The notes: generated from the letters alone by a model not told the origin. A stretch of DNA of 64,000 nucleotides from Prostheceraeus crozeri (GCA_907163375.1 CAJQUW010014296.1:124001-188000); one strand, 5' to 3'. Shown: positions 42,111 through 54,662, counted from the first letter of the stretch. Numbers and translations are program-made.

Positions 42111-43539
42111 ATATTACAACCTATTTTATCTCAAAAAACGTTTCCACAATTGTGCATTGTAGCATGCCAGAATTGTGTGAGAAACCTGTATTCCTTTACC
42201 TATTTGTCGTGAGACTATGTCATATATTGAATAACTTAATTGCATGGATTATTTACCTCATAGGACCGTAGGAAATGCAGCGAATGATATGATTTCAATG
42301 CATCCACATGCAATATCAGTAGGGCCTACCAACTGAAAATTTGACAGTGGATCGTGCAGTATTGTTTCATAGGTTATCGGCATGTGGTAGATTTAGATTG
42401 ACGCTTTACAGTTGTCAGAAAATAGTCTTGGAACGCCAACTATAGGGAAATATTTATGACATCTCTGTCCAGTTCTGTCTTCTAGCCTATTACATGCACG
42501 CAAACTTGTGGTCATCAATATAAACTTCAATGCAGAGGACACTTCTTCTCAATTGGGATCATAAATCACTGGAATTCCCTCATTTAGATGAAGAAGCAGA
42601 ACTCACTTCAGTCAACGTCTTGTCTCATCACATGCAAATCGTAAAAGAAGCGCATCTTGAATCGCCGTGATGCGGCTTCAACATGATAGACACGATAGGC
42701 CTATATGATTTTCTCTTCATGTGATAGCTACTTAGCTACTGTTCTTATTTCGTCCAAAAGAGAAGAAAATACTTTGTTTTGTTTAATATAAGATATAATT
42801 GGAGTGAAGTCACAAAATCTTCAGAAATGATTTTAGTTTTTAGATGGGTAAGTCTCTGGAACCCATAGGGCATTTTTGTCCGTTGTGATTGTTTGCGAGC
42901 TAAGATGCACAATTACCTTGTCAAATTAATATTATCCTCGGGAATTCATTAAGTTGTCGTACTACTGATTTTTAATCTAAGTAACATGTAAACCAGCAAT
43001 ATATGAGCTGCCTTTTGAAAAATCTACCGCAAATAGTCATTGAATATATTGAGTTACATTCTCAATTAAAGAAGGGAAACGAACTTGAATTGTCGCAATT
43101 TCATCTAATGCCAGGGATCATCAACTTGTCTAGTTCACATCCTACAATTGCTCAATTGTTCAGAGAGCACAAGTCACAAAACTTCCAAAGCGAGTGTCCA
43201 TACTTTGCTTCTTAAACTTTTCGTTGCATGACCATAATGACCACACACAAGCATTTATAGCGTGGAAAAATGGTCCAGGAATTATCGGCTTTGAGGTTCT
43301 TGCGGGACACATTTACGGTCAAAATACATAAGTAATGCTTTTATATATTTCCTACAATTTAAAATGAGATAATTATAGTTATGTACCTTCGTTAGTTTAC
43401 AATATTCATCTATTGACAATGATATGATTTTCAAAATGCCTATAACAAAAGTTAAAACATCAATCCATTATCAACTTTAATGAAGACACAATAAGAAAAG
43501 CACATAATTAATCATTCTAGCATTAATTGTATATTGTAC
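42111..43539. other. Host DNA, no clear gene
   Basis: A 70-codon plus-strand frame at 43003-43215 (LKNLPQIVIEYIELHSQL ...) has reasonable composition but no recognised domain and no firm splice sites. Otherwise nothing was seen. Confidence 0.3.
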
Positions 43540-44110
43540 CTATTCATAGTGTGAAGAATGAACTTGCTTTACGTTAGTCAGAGTGGAGTGAAACAAACTC
43601 AACAATTTTATTCCAGCAACTAAAGCATCTTGATACTCATCTTTCATAGGAATGCATGACCATTTCTTCTCCAGTGATTCACTAGTATCAAATATATTCT
43701 GAACCAAAACATTATTTCTTAGTGACGGCAACTAAAGGTCAATTACTTTCTTTTGAACATGGAATTGTTCAGAAGCTTCTGTTGTAACATCAAACGCTTT
43801 GCTTGTAGATTCTGTATGAATTTCATAAAAAGTGCCATTTTGTTTAAGTCCTGAAAGCGATTATTGAATGCTTTTTCGTAAATCACTAGGATGTTCCAAC
43901 AATTCCGTCTTTATAGTAGAACTATCGTCCAACAAATAGAAACTGAAAAGGTCGAGGTCCGGTAATTTTTACTAGGCGGGCCACAGTTTGCGCATGCCTG
44001 CCATAGGGTAAATGTAGCAACGCATTGCATCATTTGGCATACTGACCTCAAATTTCCGCCATTAGGTTTGAAGGTGTTCAAAAGTGATTTGTGAAACACT
44101 TTTGCTTCAT
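43540..44110 (-). pseudogene. hAT-type (SCAND3/ZBED-like) transposase remnant
   Basis: The minus strand has pieces resembling the C-terminal part of domesticated or mobile hAT transposases. One is FNNRFQDLNKMALFMKFIQN (about 43850-43790), like the F..RF.DL segment. A later one is YQDALVAGIKLLSLFHSTL (about 43640-43585), like the region before the final hAT dimerisation motif, ending at a TAG at 43540. Stops lie between them, so the copy is decayed. No terminal repeats were found. Recognition is from pattern only. Confidence 0.35.
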
Positions 44111-44557
44111 GAGTAATATTCGTTATTGTTCAGATACAAGTCTATCTACAAAATTCAATGAGACTGCTCTTAAAACGAAACTGGAAATTACGGATATGTT
44201 TTTTCCAGAATATTGAACGTGGTGAAGTAAATTGTTCATGTCTCATTTCGTCTGCATTTTACAACAGTCCATTGAAGCGCACTGGACATGCTGTGTTATA
44301 CTGCTCCAAAGAAAAAGAGTTATTATTACGCATGCAAGATTTGTTACTAAGAGCTTGTGATTCTACTGTATCGAATGACTTGAATTTTGGCAATTGTGTT
44401 TTTTACTTTTTCTTTCCTTATGACTTTTTAATTTTTTATCGACGGCTGTAATTAGCACATTGTTGCAACTGTTATGATAGATAAAATATAATGTAATTTT
44501 TAGCTACAAAACCTAGTCAATTTCATCTTTAATCTTCTTCTCTGAGAACCATGAATT

Positions 44558-44775
44558 GACTTTAGATAATTTCTTCAAAAGACTTGTTCTCGTTCTTAAT
44601 TTATTGGCGAGCTTTCGGATGATAACTTCACCCGCCCTCAGGCAAGTGCAAGTAAAGAGACACTCTTACTTGCTGGTTTACTTGTACTTACCTGATGACG
44701 GGTGAAGTTATCATCCGAAAGCTCGCCAATAAATTAAGAACGAGAACAAGTCTATTGAAGAAATTTTTTAAAGTC
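44558..44775. repeat. 218-bp near-perfect palindrome (Penelope-like end motif?)
   Basis: Two arms of about 90 bp (44558-44651 and 44686-44775) are inverted copies differing at a handful of positions, around a loop of about 35 bp. Each arm contains TTGGCGAGCTTTCGGATGA and a TTCTCGTTCTTAATTTATT stretch. In the right arm the plus strand reads CTGATGA, a 6-bp stem, and GAAA (44692-44720), which resembles a hammerhead-ribozyme core of the kind carried by Penelope-like retroelements. The expected first pair of stem II is not perfect. Confidence 0.7.
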
Positions 44776-45347
44776 AAAACCTAGTGAAGTATTTTGAAGT
44801 GCTCCATTGTCCAAAATCAAAACAGATGTTTAATCTTAATGGCATGAAAAGCGCCACTGATGCGGCTCAATCATCAGTAGCCACTTCCACACTGTTAAGA
44901 TATTTTCCTCGCCAATGGGCACTTTATTTTTCATAGCATCTTGTCCATACATATAGTGCAATCAATATAGGCCCTATGTACACGCACTTAAAACTTCTTC
45001 ATTACATGAATATTTACGGTGATGGCTATCTGTAGAAAACATCTAACTATTGAAATGTCACAGAAAATCATTATTTTGATCTAATTATCATTAAAATTAT
45101 TCTTTTTCGATGCATGCTTCTAGACAGATCAGAAACAGACAACAACAAAATTTCACAAATAAATACATGCATTCTGACTTTTTTATTAGAAGTCACTTCG
45201 CATTTATAAAAGCTTTTTAGGTTTTCTCAACGAAAATCAATGAAGGTCACAATAAATAGTAAGAGCAAAATAAGAAATGGCTTGGCAATTTCAAAATTAT
45301 CTACCTAGTCTTTTACGCAATCCTATAATCATTCATTCTGCAGGATG

Positions 45348-45448
45348 GGAGGAACCTGCTTATTATTTAGACGTCAAGAATTGGCTCTGAACCTCTGCCG
45401 GAGAGTTTGAATAAGCAAGAAACTTTTATTTCAAGCATGGTTCCTCCC
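45348..45448. repeat. Small inverted-repeat element
   Basis: GGGAGGAACCTGCTT at the left and AAGCATGGTTCCTCCC at the right pair over about 15 bp around 70 bp of unique sequence. The size fits a MITE or fold-back remnant. Confidence 0.45.
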
Positions 45449-47041
45449 CTACTACCTTCCAGTCGATTGATGGTGACTTTTTCCAGTACTATTCTACGTC
45501 GAAACTCATTTCTGCCATCTGTCTGCATGATGCAGTCTCATATCCTCTGTGACTAAGATCATAGACTCAAGATCTTATCTTAACTTTGCGTTTTAATTTA
45601 TCGTAACGACTTGATTTTTTAATCTGTTTGTAATTTTGATTCATATTCACAGTCTGAATAAACGCACCTCTTTCTCTCCCAGATGAAGCACGAAACATGC
45701 AAATTTACAACTGTGTCGAAGTCTTGTGACCACCGCCGATGATGACTCTGGTCAGCAAAGACTTTTACCTCATTATTTATTGGCTTTCAATCGTTCAAAA
45801 ATTAAATAACAAATTGCTCAAATTAAAAAGAAATTTGTTTCCCTAGGCACCTGTGAGTGCTATCACGAAAACAGTCAGCAGTATTATTAAGAAATTGGCA
45901 TTTGTAGTTTGGTCGAAATATTTTAATAAGTTTTAATGATTTTGATGATGTATCTCTGACTGGAGAACATCTTTCATCATGTACAGTGAATTTAAAATAA
46001 CAGAATACAGTATAAATGTGCTTACATTAGATGAATAGAAATCCTGCATTGTAGTCTTAAGTCCAGAATACACGTTGAAGTCATATACTCGTATTTACCA
46101 TAAGCAGCAAAATTCAAAGTAAATATAAAACATGAATCTGAAAGAACATGCTGTGGTGTACATTTATAGGTTAATACAACGAAGGCTAAGAAGACCTCAT
46201 TCTTCATTGTACCGTTGCTGCAAACAGAACCATGAGAGGAATGAATAACTTCGTAGAGAGAATTGAATACTACGCAACGTTGGACAAAGACGTGTTTCGG
46301 GTATAGTTTTCGGGTGTGTTTAACGGACACCAAAATGCATCCTTTGAAAACTGAACTTATACAGTAAATCAATGCTGCTGGGGTTCATGTTTACTTTGGG
46401 TAAAAAAGGATAATAATTAATTAAATGACAACAATAATCGGGAAAATTCTGGAAAAATCAAATATTCCCATTTCAAATTCCGATCTTCATCGAATTCTAT
46501 AAAATAGGATTCTAAACTTTTTGTCGCAAAAAAGATCCTACAAGAAATATTGTGTTGATTGGCACATCAGCCAAGTCAGTTAAAGTTACCTCGCAGTTGT
46601 GAAAATTGATAGCGCTAACTGAAGTCAGGACAGAATTAATGAAGCAACGTTTCGAGTGCTAACATGAACTATAGGCAATGATATTACTTTTTGTAGCTCA
46701 ATTAAAACCCTTAATAAGTCTATGGAAACGGATCCCTTCGGATCTTCAAAGCGGACTGTTCCTACATGCATGATAATGCAGACAGGTCCGTGTAAAAGAC
46801 GTACTTCATGGTCCCTATATGGCGACTCTCCGGACCTATGGACACAAACCTTTTCCGACCTTTAATACGGATCATTTCCTAAACAAGATGGGGTCAATAA
46901 AGGTTGCTGAACATAATAACGTAATAAATGATATTATGATAATGCTACTGCACTGGAAATCAATTTAGAAAAGCGAAATATTTATTCTATACTCCTACTA
47001 CTTTTAGCAAGTGTTAGATGAAATAGAAAACACTGACTTAC
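45449..47041. other. Presumed intronic host DNA, no gene recognised
   Basis: If the secreted-protein exon and the thrombospondin exon belong together, this stretch is intron. The minus-strand frame at 46022-46372 has no signature that I recognise. A CCAGATGAAGCACGAAACATG motif near 45680-45700 resembles retroelement 3' ends, but it is isolated. Confidence 0.35.
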
Positions 47042-47525
47042 CTTTCAATTTAGTCATGGCTTCTTTCATGAATCCTTTCAATTGCACCATCATTTCTGGT
47101 ATTGTCATTATCGAATCTGATCCTTTTTTGATTTCTTTCAGCTTACTTTCAACGCTTGCTTTTGGAGTTTTAATAGAATTGTTTTTTCTGGATTTCTCTA
47201 AATATAGATCGTAGAAGTCTTTGACAATTTTCTCATGCGTTGTTTTCAAAGCTTTGACTTTTGCCAACATTGAATATATCACTTTATTTACTTCAAAAGT
47301 ATGTTTTACTCCTGACAATCTCGTGTTATCCACTGCCTCCAATATTTTATTCATGTATAATTTATTACCGAATCCAAACAGATTTGCGTGCAGATCACCA
47401 CTTACAGTAACTGACTTTCGGTCTTTTCCTTCAGTAGGGTTTGGACCATTTGTTGGCGATGTTTGGACATTAGCTGTCACCAGGAGGAACAAAGTACCAA
47501 GAATTGAAAACTTTGACAATAGCAT
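47042..47525 (-). CDS. First coding exon of a secreted host protein
   Basis: The start is the second in-frame methionine (MLLSKFS at 47525), chosen because it opens a classic signal peptide: a basic n-region, the hydrophobic core ILGTLFLLVTA, and a likely cleavage near VQTSP. The exon encodes 161 codons and ends at a consensus donor (TTGAAAG|GTAAGT) in phase 1. The mature part has a short Asn/Pro/Lys-rich stretch (NGPNPTEGKDRK), then helical Lys-rich sequence with TTHEKIVKDFYDLYLEKSRK and PEMMVQLKGFMKEAMTKL, and no cysteines. I do not recognise a family. Phase and strand allow splicing to the thrombospondin exon 6.5 kb downstream. Confidence 0.65.
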
Positions 47526-47609
47526 TCTGGAATGAATGAAAACTTTCACTGTGTAAAAGATAAGACTGAAATCGCACAAATTGACATGAGTTGACAGATG
47601 CGTTCACAC

Positions 47610-48324
47610 AACACTGTAAACTGTAAACAGTCACTGATCGGACAATTTGTGAGCCACATCAGTATTTTGGCACTTACTGCGTATTATCAGACAAATTTCC
47701 TGCTTGTCAGACAATTTTTGTCTCATCGCACGAACTAATTACATTATTGCGTTTACTGCCTATCATACTACTTATGACTAATAGATACACTTTTATTGAA
47801 ATTGGATGGCATCCTTGATAATTTTCAATTATAGAATATACAATGTTGCAAATAAGTAGGGTTCTTTGTATACACCTTGAGGCATGGCAATAACAGGTCT
47901 GGATATTTGACGGATTGATGCCATCTTCTAATTCTGTTTTACAAATGTATTTTACAGCTTTTAAGGGTCTATGTACTTTCGTAAAGTTGACATTGACACA
48001 ACAGACTTGTAAAGCATCAGAGCTGTTCATAATTCGAGTGTGAATGAGTGGAGCAGAGTTAGAACCTGTGTGATTAGGAGTGACTAGTTGCCATTAGCTG
48101 ATGTTGAACAGTTTGATCATATTTAAACACTTTGAGTTTGAGAGACAATACTTCTAGAAAAGTAGACAGAATTGTCTGATACCTTGGCGAATAATTGTCT
48201 CATCTTGTCTGCTCTGAGCGGCCACTTTTGGTTGTTCATTGTCTCATGTTGTCTGTTGCAATTGTCTGGTCATTTTGGCTGTTATTTTGTTTGATTTTTG
48301 GCTGTCTACAGTTTACAGTGTAAA
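47610..48324. mobile_element. CACTG-ended DNA element with TTGTCT subterminal repeats
   Basis: ACACTGTAAACTGTAAACAG at the left and its inverted relative CTACAGTTTACAGTGT at the right bound about 715 bp. The inner flanks are packed with TTGTCTG/TTGTCTC words (at least eight) in both orientations, the pattern of subterminal transposase-binding sites in CACTA/EnSpm- and Chapaev-type elements. No target duplication was found and no transposase is encoded. It sits about 85 bp upstream of the start codon of the secreted-protein gene. Confidence 0.5.
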
Positions 48325-49418
48325 CGAAATTAGTAATATTTTCAACATTCAAACACTTAGAAAACATAGAATTCGTATTTTCTAGACGCATAGCAAATTT
48401 TGATGGTCCTCATTTGTTGCATGCGCTTGTGAGAGCTGAAAAAGCATTCTAACAAGTTTGCGCCAAATTCTGACAATAGTTTTCCATAGACTAATTTACG
48501 TTCATCCAGAAAAGCGAAGACAAAAAGTAGAGGCAATCACAAATTAAATGTAGGACACAGTCATAAAAAACATGCATCATCAGGAAATCTAGCTAGCTTT
48601 GCACGTCAGATTCTTAATGAGTCTCACAATCGGCTCTGAAGGAATGTCTGACAAAATACATAATTTGCACTAACAAGCCAGCGCAAATACAGCATAAAAG
48701 GATAAAACATGATACCTCCCAAAGTCAGTCATTGACATATTTTCGCCTAATCATTGTTTGAGGCTAATTTGCTATACGTGTTATTCAACAGTTTGCCATC
48801 AAAATCGTGCATGCGATCAAGTAAGCCTAAGTTTGATCAATGTTTGTGAATATAATGCATACACTGAGTCAATAATCGCAACACATGAGTCATCAGCCTT
48901 GTTAATTTCAATTCATTTAGTTATTTCGACAATTTATTCTCTAAGTCAAAGAAATAAAGCAAAATTCGAGGATCTACAGCAAAGAGAGTGACCAAAAAAT
49001 AGGACATGGATACAAGCAACAGCAAATGATGAATGTTCACATACGTCAAAGTGACCACTATCCCTAAATTTTGACATTGATCAGAAGGAACTCATGAAAT
49101 TGACAGCAGAACATGCCGAAGCAAAAATTCATGAAAAAGAAGAAGGTTGCACGAATGCTCTACATCGCTTATCAATTTTCAGTTGTTAGTTTTACAAAAT
49201 TTGCGAAAATAAAAAAAACAGAATCTGCGATCACATTTGTTTGAATTTTTAAGTAAGTGTGGATAAAAGTTGGGACTGTCATTCATAATATATCGATGCC
49301 ACTGAGTACTTTATGCAAAGCTTGTAGAGTTTTATCAACATATTAAAGACTATTTCTTGCAACTACATGAAATCAAATAGCGTGAATTCACATTGGGTTT
49401 TTCGCATTACACGTACCA
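48325..49418. other. No gene seen
   Basis: This is AT-rich host sequence. The 77-codon frame at 48758-48991 has no recognisable features. Confidence 0.4.
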
Positions 49419-50191
49419 CCCTGTGGGAACGCATCTTGCTAATATCAACAGATTATCTGGCGAGGTAGCGATTTTGTGGATAATTTTTTTAAAGGTTCAT
49501 TTTCGTGTAAAAACTATCTCCGCATGTGAAAATGGTCATAATTTATCCAAAAACATGTGTAAAATTAAAAAACGACAGGTGGCGAAAAAGTTGCTATAAT
49601 TGATTGGTAGATATTTGGTTACTAATGCGAGCTGATTTTTCGCCAACCGGCGAAATCGTGGATATTGTAGCAACTAATTAGTGGTAAGTAGTAATGTTCG
49701 TATATTACCTTCACATGAACATACGTGTATATAGTATACTCAGTCTGATCTGATAAAAAGGGATCTTTTTTTAATTCACGAAGGCTTAAACTAAAAAAAG
49801 TATTTATCTTCCATAAATGTCGCAGTAAATACTATGCTATTATTCAAATATTTATCATTGTTGTAAATTATTGAATGTCAAGAGATGCTATGAAATTTTT
49901 ATTCTCTATATTCTTATCATTGTCAAAGAATGATAGTCTGCACTTATTTCTTAGATAGATTAGCCATATGTGGGGGATAGTGAGGAGGTGAGGGAGAGAA
50001 TAGAGCCTCAGCTGTAGAGGCGGATTACTAAAGAAAATAAGAGAGAAAGTCAAAAGTAAAAGGTGACATATAGAGCGCGAATTGTCGCCGGCGAACTTCG
50101 CCAGCGAATATCCCGCAAATATGACTGAACTTTAGCATGATATTCTGCAGCTGACATTCGCCAGTTTTTCGCAAGATTCGTTCCCACAGGG
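49419..50191. mobile_element. Non-autonomous DNA element with CCCTGTGGGAACG ends
   Basis: CCCTGTGGGAACGCATCTTGC (left) and an inverted GCAAGATTCGTTCCCACAGGG (right) match over 21 bp with one mismatch. The interior carries several TTCGCC/GGCGAA words near both ends. It is 773 bp, without coding capacity. No target duplication could be identified, so the family is open. Confidence 0.55.
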
Positions 50192-50920
50192 CATATGCAT
50201 ATTATCCATTCGCCTTAGCACACAATGAAGCGGAAATAAATCAAAATTACCTTAATTAAGAAAGATGTCAAGTAGAATCGTCCTAAATGTTTGATAATTT
50301 GCTTCTCGATAAATTGTTCGCTAAAAGTTATCGGATACATTATGATCAGATCGCTTCTAACGAAGATTCTCTGGAGCAATTAAAATTCGGCTATTATTGT
50401 TTTATTGAAGTATCGCTAGCATCAGCTTTGACGTCGAAATGATAAAATGAGCGTGAGTTAACATCTAAAATGTTTGTATAGAAGATCGGTTTCAAAAGCA
50501 ATGCCTTTCAATTCTTTATTTCACAATCGCAAGATGATAAAGCTGCAGTGTGAAATAAACTGAAATTTAATAAAAACTAAAAGTACAAGAGTAATGGCAG
50601 ATTAGCAATTATGAACTAAATCAAATTTAAATCACGAGAAGTGGGTTTTATTTGATCAGATTTTTTAGTGGGTTTTCTTTCAGATCTTATTTTCAATTAG
50701 CGGACTATCTAAGTCTACTTAACTAGCGTAACTCGGAAAATTGAATATATAAGCATCAGTGTAGAAAGCATTTCAGCTAATGAACTCAATTTGTGCACCT
50801 TTCACTTTAAATGCTACAATCCGACACTGAAACCGGTTACCAATCTGAATGACAAGCCTGCCATAGATTTTAGGATAGGCCCCTTTTTCATTGTTTTGCA
50901 GCATCTTAGTGGCAATGGTC
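50192..50920. other. No gene seen
   Basis: This is AT-rich host sequence between two DNA transposons. Nothing was recognised. Confidence 0.4.
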
Positions 50921-52086
50921 CACGGTGTCACGGTTTCATTTTTGAAATTTCTTAAAGATTTTTCTTCAGATTCCTATGTAATTTGACCTCTAGACTCTGA
51001 ATATGATGGTAAAAATCATCTATCAAAGACTTTTAGCACACTGAAAAGCGTTTCTTCGGAAATTTGAATAATTGGCTGAAGGAATGCCACAAAAATGGAA
51101 CAGCATCTTCGAGAAAAGTTTCAATAGTGCGCGCAACTTCCTTAAAAATGTTGACAAATTGCGCTCGATTGCAGCAATCGATATTTTGCCTTTTGCATCA
51201 GCTGTCTGAAGTTTAGGATCATGTACCGTAGTTACCGAATCTCTTGGTAATAGTTTGGACGAGAAGTTTGACAAGTTTTGCAATGAAATTTTAGCTCTAA
51301 ATTTTTCAATTGCACCCAAACTTAATTGCGTATTTCATCATGCGACCGAATTTTGTTTGTCCACGTACCAAGGACTGAGGATATACAGCAAACAGGTCAG
51401 CGAAACTTTGCATTCAAATTTCGATTCCATTTGGCAAAATGACAAAGTATGAGAGACACTGCTAATCCGAACTTTGTCAGAAAACTCCTAGCCGCTGTAC
51501 AAACCTACAACGGAAGGCATTTGTAGAATATGTTGGAGCTTGTAGAACCTTTTGATAGTTATGAAGATTATAATATTTTTCTCATTGTAATAGAGCCTGT
51601 TATTTAACCTAATGCCGAAGAAAATGTAGAAACATCTTCAAAATTATTTATGAGCATTTTATGAAAAGGACGAACTTGAATATGGCAATTTAAGATAATT
51701 TTGAAGGATTTGCACCGTAACTAATGCCATTGGGTAAGGATTTGTCCCATTCAGACGGTTCTTTCATGTTTTATGAATTCAAAAGTAACATAGTTTTGTC
51801 ATTTCTGCAGTTACATGCTTTATCAATACTTAGAGCTGATTTAAATAACACATGAAGGTAATGGTTGGAAAGCTGCTAATTAATAATAGGCCTATAGCCT
51901 AATACTTTGATTAATAATAATTTTTATGAATTTTGTATTCTAATTCGTGATTTTTTCTCGAAAAGCCCTCGATGGATGATGTTTTAACCATCATATTCAG
52001 AGTACAGAGGTCAAATTGCATAGGAATGTAAAGAAAAATCTTCCAGGAAATTTCAAAAATGAAACCTCACTCTCCGTGACACCGTG
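50921..52086 (+). mobile_element. Chapaev-like element, internally deleted relative
   Basis: This is a 1166-bp element. The ends are CACGGTGTCACGG reading inward on both sides, with imperfect inverted repeats of about 110 bp (TTTCATTTTTGAAATTTC, AAAATCTTCC-like and GAGGTCAAATT.CATAGGAAT words shared). It is flanked by a 4-bp duplication, GGTC at 50917-50920 and 52087-52090. The ends and duplication length match the full element at 25707-29279. The right end has an extra nine bases near the tip. It contains a decayed transposase fragment. Confidence 0.8.
51040..51452 (+). pseudogene. Chapaev-like transposase, C-terminal remnant
   Basis: The plus-strand segment VDEKFDKFCNEILALNFSIA followed by PKLNCVFHHATEFC and SKQVSETLHSNFDSIWQNDK (51255-51452) parallels residues 570-628 of the intact transposase on the minus strand at 26323-28284. 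The spacing of the PK, the His residues and the E-x3-HxDF-like block is the same. Upstream, an FLKNVDKL-like piece is recognisable in another frame. The two sequences are well diverged, so this is a different family within the same superfamily. Confidence 0.65.
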
Positions 52087-52189
52087 GGTCATCGAAATGT
52101 GATTTACTTCTGTGGCAAGACCTATACAAGTTGGTACAAGTTAGTATACACAGAATTTTCAATTTTTCAATAGTATATCTATCTGGATA

Positions 52190-52252
52190 CTGCCTCTCTC
52201 CCTCTCTCTCCTTCGCTATCTCTCTCCCTCTCTCCCTCGCTATCTCTCATTA
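52190..52252. repeat. CT-rich simple repeat
   Basis: A polypyrimidine tract of CTCTCC and TCTCTC words with two CGCTATCTCTC repeats. Simple sequence only. Confidence 0.75.
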
Positions 52253-54662
52253 GCTTAACATCATCCTATGCATCCCCTATTGCATCCCCAGCATGCAAGT
52301 GAATGGAAGCACTAAAAGGAGGGTGCAGCGCAGGATCATATAGGCCCTGCTAATTACTCAGAGGGATAAGTGCTCGGTGGTAATAGTCAAGGTAACTAGA
52401 TAAGTGAGAAGTGCATGTACAGTATCTGTAGAAGACGTTAATTTTGATAAATACTATTAATAAATATATATTATAAATACTAGTAATAGATACTAAAAAA
52501 GCAAAAATTGACGCTTGACTCTTACCTCAAAATCGGTCTGCAAAGTATTACTTCAATCCTGAAGACACACAATTGAATACTGGTGCTGCTTGAGAAAGTT
52601 TTCATGAATTAAAGAGGATCGTGGATAATAAGCGTGGATTGCTTGCTTTTCATAAAACATTACATTGCTTCACAAGCCTCGCCTTGCAGAGATCAAAGTT
52701 GACGCAAGCGTGTTGGTACAACGGATAAGTTGAAGATTTAACTTTTGCACGGTGGAGGAAAATGAAATTTGGTGAGAAACAATGTGGGAATTGCGTGTAA
52801 GTAAATCTCTTATGATCTGAATAGCAATCTGACTATAGTCGATCACACCTTGTCTGAATCAGCTCTTGTCGATGGAAATGCTCAAAGCCAATATGAAAGT
52901 TTTCTGACTGCTTGGGAGTTTCGAAAGATAAATTTGTAAACAAGAAATTTCAAGACAGGGTTTTCGAGAAATGTATTTAAAGCTTTAATTTTAGTGCTTT
53001 TTTCGAAATCAGGGTTTTAGATTATGACTTTGGCAATCTTATAAGTGATTAGAAGCTGGTGTCGGTCGGCAGTTGTCATGGTTCACGCTCCTGACCCATA
53101 CAGCATAGCCGGCAGCACACTGCTGTTGAAAAGGTTAGCTCTGGTTTTAGCTTTTGTGCACTAGTATAATTGAGGAAATAGCACATGGAATTTCTATGAA
53201 AATGTTGTTATGTCATGTGCTATGTCAGTCAAAGGAAATAGATTCTGACTAAAAATGACTATTCGTGAAAGTGAGCTGCAGACGCTTTCTACATGCATAA
53301 TGATGCTGTAGAAAATGTATCTTCCACTTTAATCTGCAATAAATTACTCAGCAAAATCTTCCTTATGGCCTCGCAATTTCTCCGCTGTGAAAATAAATTA
53401 GAATGATTGACCATTTTTTAAAATTATTTGAAGGACGTTCCATATATCTGATGAAGAAGTCACGAGCACTTTCAGCTAGTACCGCAAGCCACTATCACGC
53501 GCAATCTGTTTCGCTGGATAATAGCCTGCGGTGCTAGCTGCAAACGCGCTCTCGTGTGGGAAAAAATTAGTTTTCAGTTATCTTCATCAGATATATTTGT
53601 AACATAGGACAGATTATTTTTGCGCGAAAAGTGTCATAAGACGATAAATTAAAAGTGAGAAATGCATGGCAGGAAATTAGCAATAAAATTTAAGTTCCCC
53701 CTGCCACACTGAATATAAAATATATAATTCATAAAGATAATAACATCATAAATCAAAACAAATAAAAATATTCTACAAACTAAATTCCGCCTATCAGCAA
53801 ATATCATTGAATATTGAAGGATTAACCTATACAGTTTAGAGAGTTAATTAAAATTGAACGTGAGAATCATTAGAGCGTGTAGTTTAACTTCAAATTTTCA
53901 TCATTTGGTCGAAGGGCATGCTGGTTCGAAATTTCACAGAGGAAATAGAAGTGCAAACAACACTGTTGAGTAATTCGAATGGTATTACGATATACATTAT
54001 CGGTTTTTAGATTTAGGTGCCTCCTATAGATAAACAAATATGTCAAAAGACTACATATAGAAGGTCCTTCGAGTGATTAAAAAATTTTTCCGTTGGAGAT
54101 ACCTAAAGTTTTCAATCCAAGCCATTTATGAAAGTCAAATCAATTGATCCAGCAGCCGTGCACTTTTACAGCAATCTACCGGCAAGTCAACAAAATGGCC
54201 AATTATCTAATAGGAGCATTGTAGACTTTCTTTTAAAGCATAAACAGGACTTAAGTGTAATAACTTGATATCTTATAATGAAAACAGTGAAACCAAAAAA
54301 GCATTGCAATGGCAACTGTCTCCACAGGAATGTGTCTTATTTGCGCAACATAAAAAGAAGACAAATTATACAGGGTGTCTCAATAGTTCCGCACCATAGG
54401 AAAAATATGGTAATCTACACACTGAAACATTGAATAGGTTATTATAGATATTTCATGCAAAATGCAAAATATTTTTCAGATTTCATTATGTAAAGAATTT
54501 TAGGGTAAATCCAATTTATTCCACAACATTTCTGTCTTTTCAACTTTGGGTTTCAGATTTCCGTGAAAGTTTTTTACGCTGAGCACGAAAATCTTAATGG
54601 CGACCACACCAAATAGAGACTTTCTATAGAAATCTAGCACTTTTAAAAAAGCTATATTGTCT
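52253..54662. other. No gene seen
   Basis: This is AT-rich host sequence without supported exons. A TACAGGGTGTCTCAATAG word at 54370 resembles the outer end of some mariner-like elements, but no partner end was found. Confidence 0.4.

Noticed and set aside
45675-45705. Retroelement 3' end with hammerhead-like motif (GATGAAGCACGAAAC)
   Set aside because: The motif is incomplete and isolated, with no neighbouring element sequence.
54370-54395. End of a mariner-like element (TACAGGGTGTCTCAATAG)
   Set aside because: No inverted partner or transposase was found within the window.
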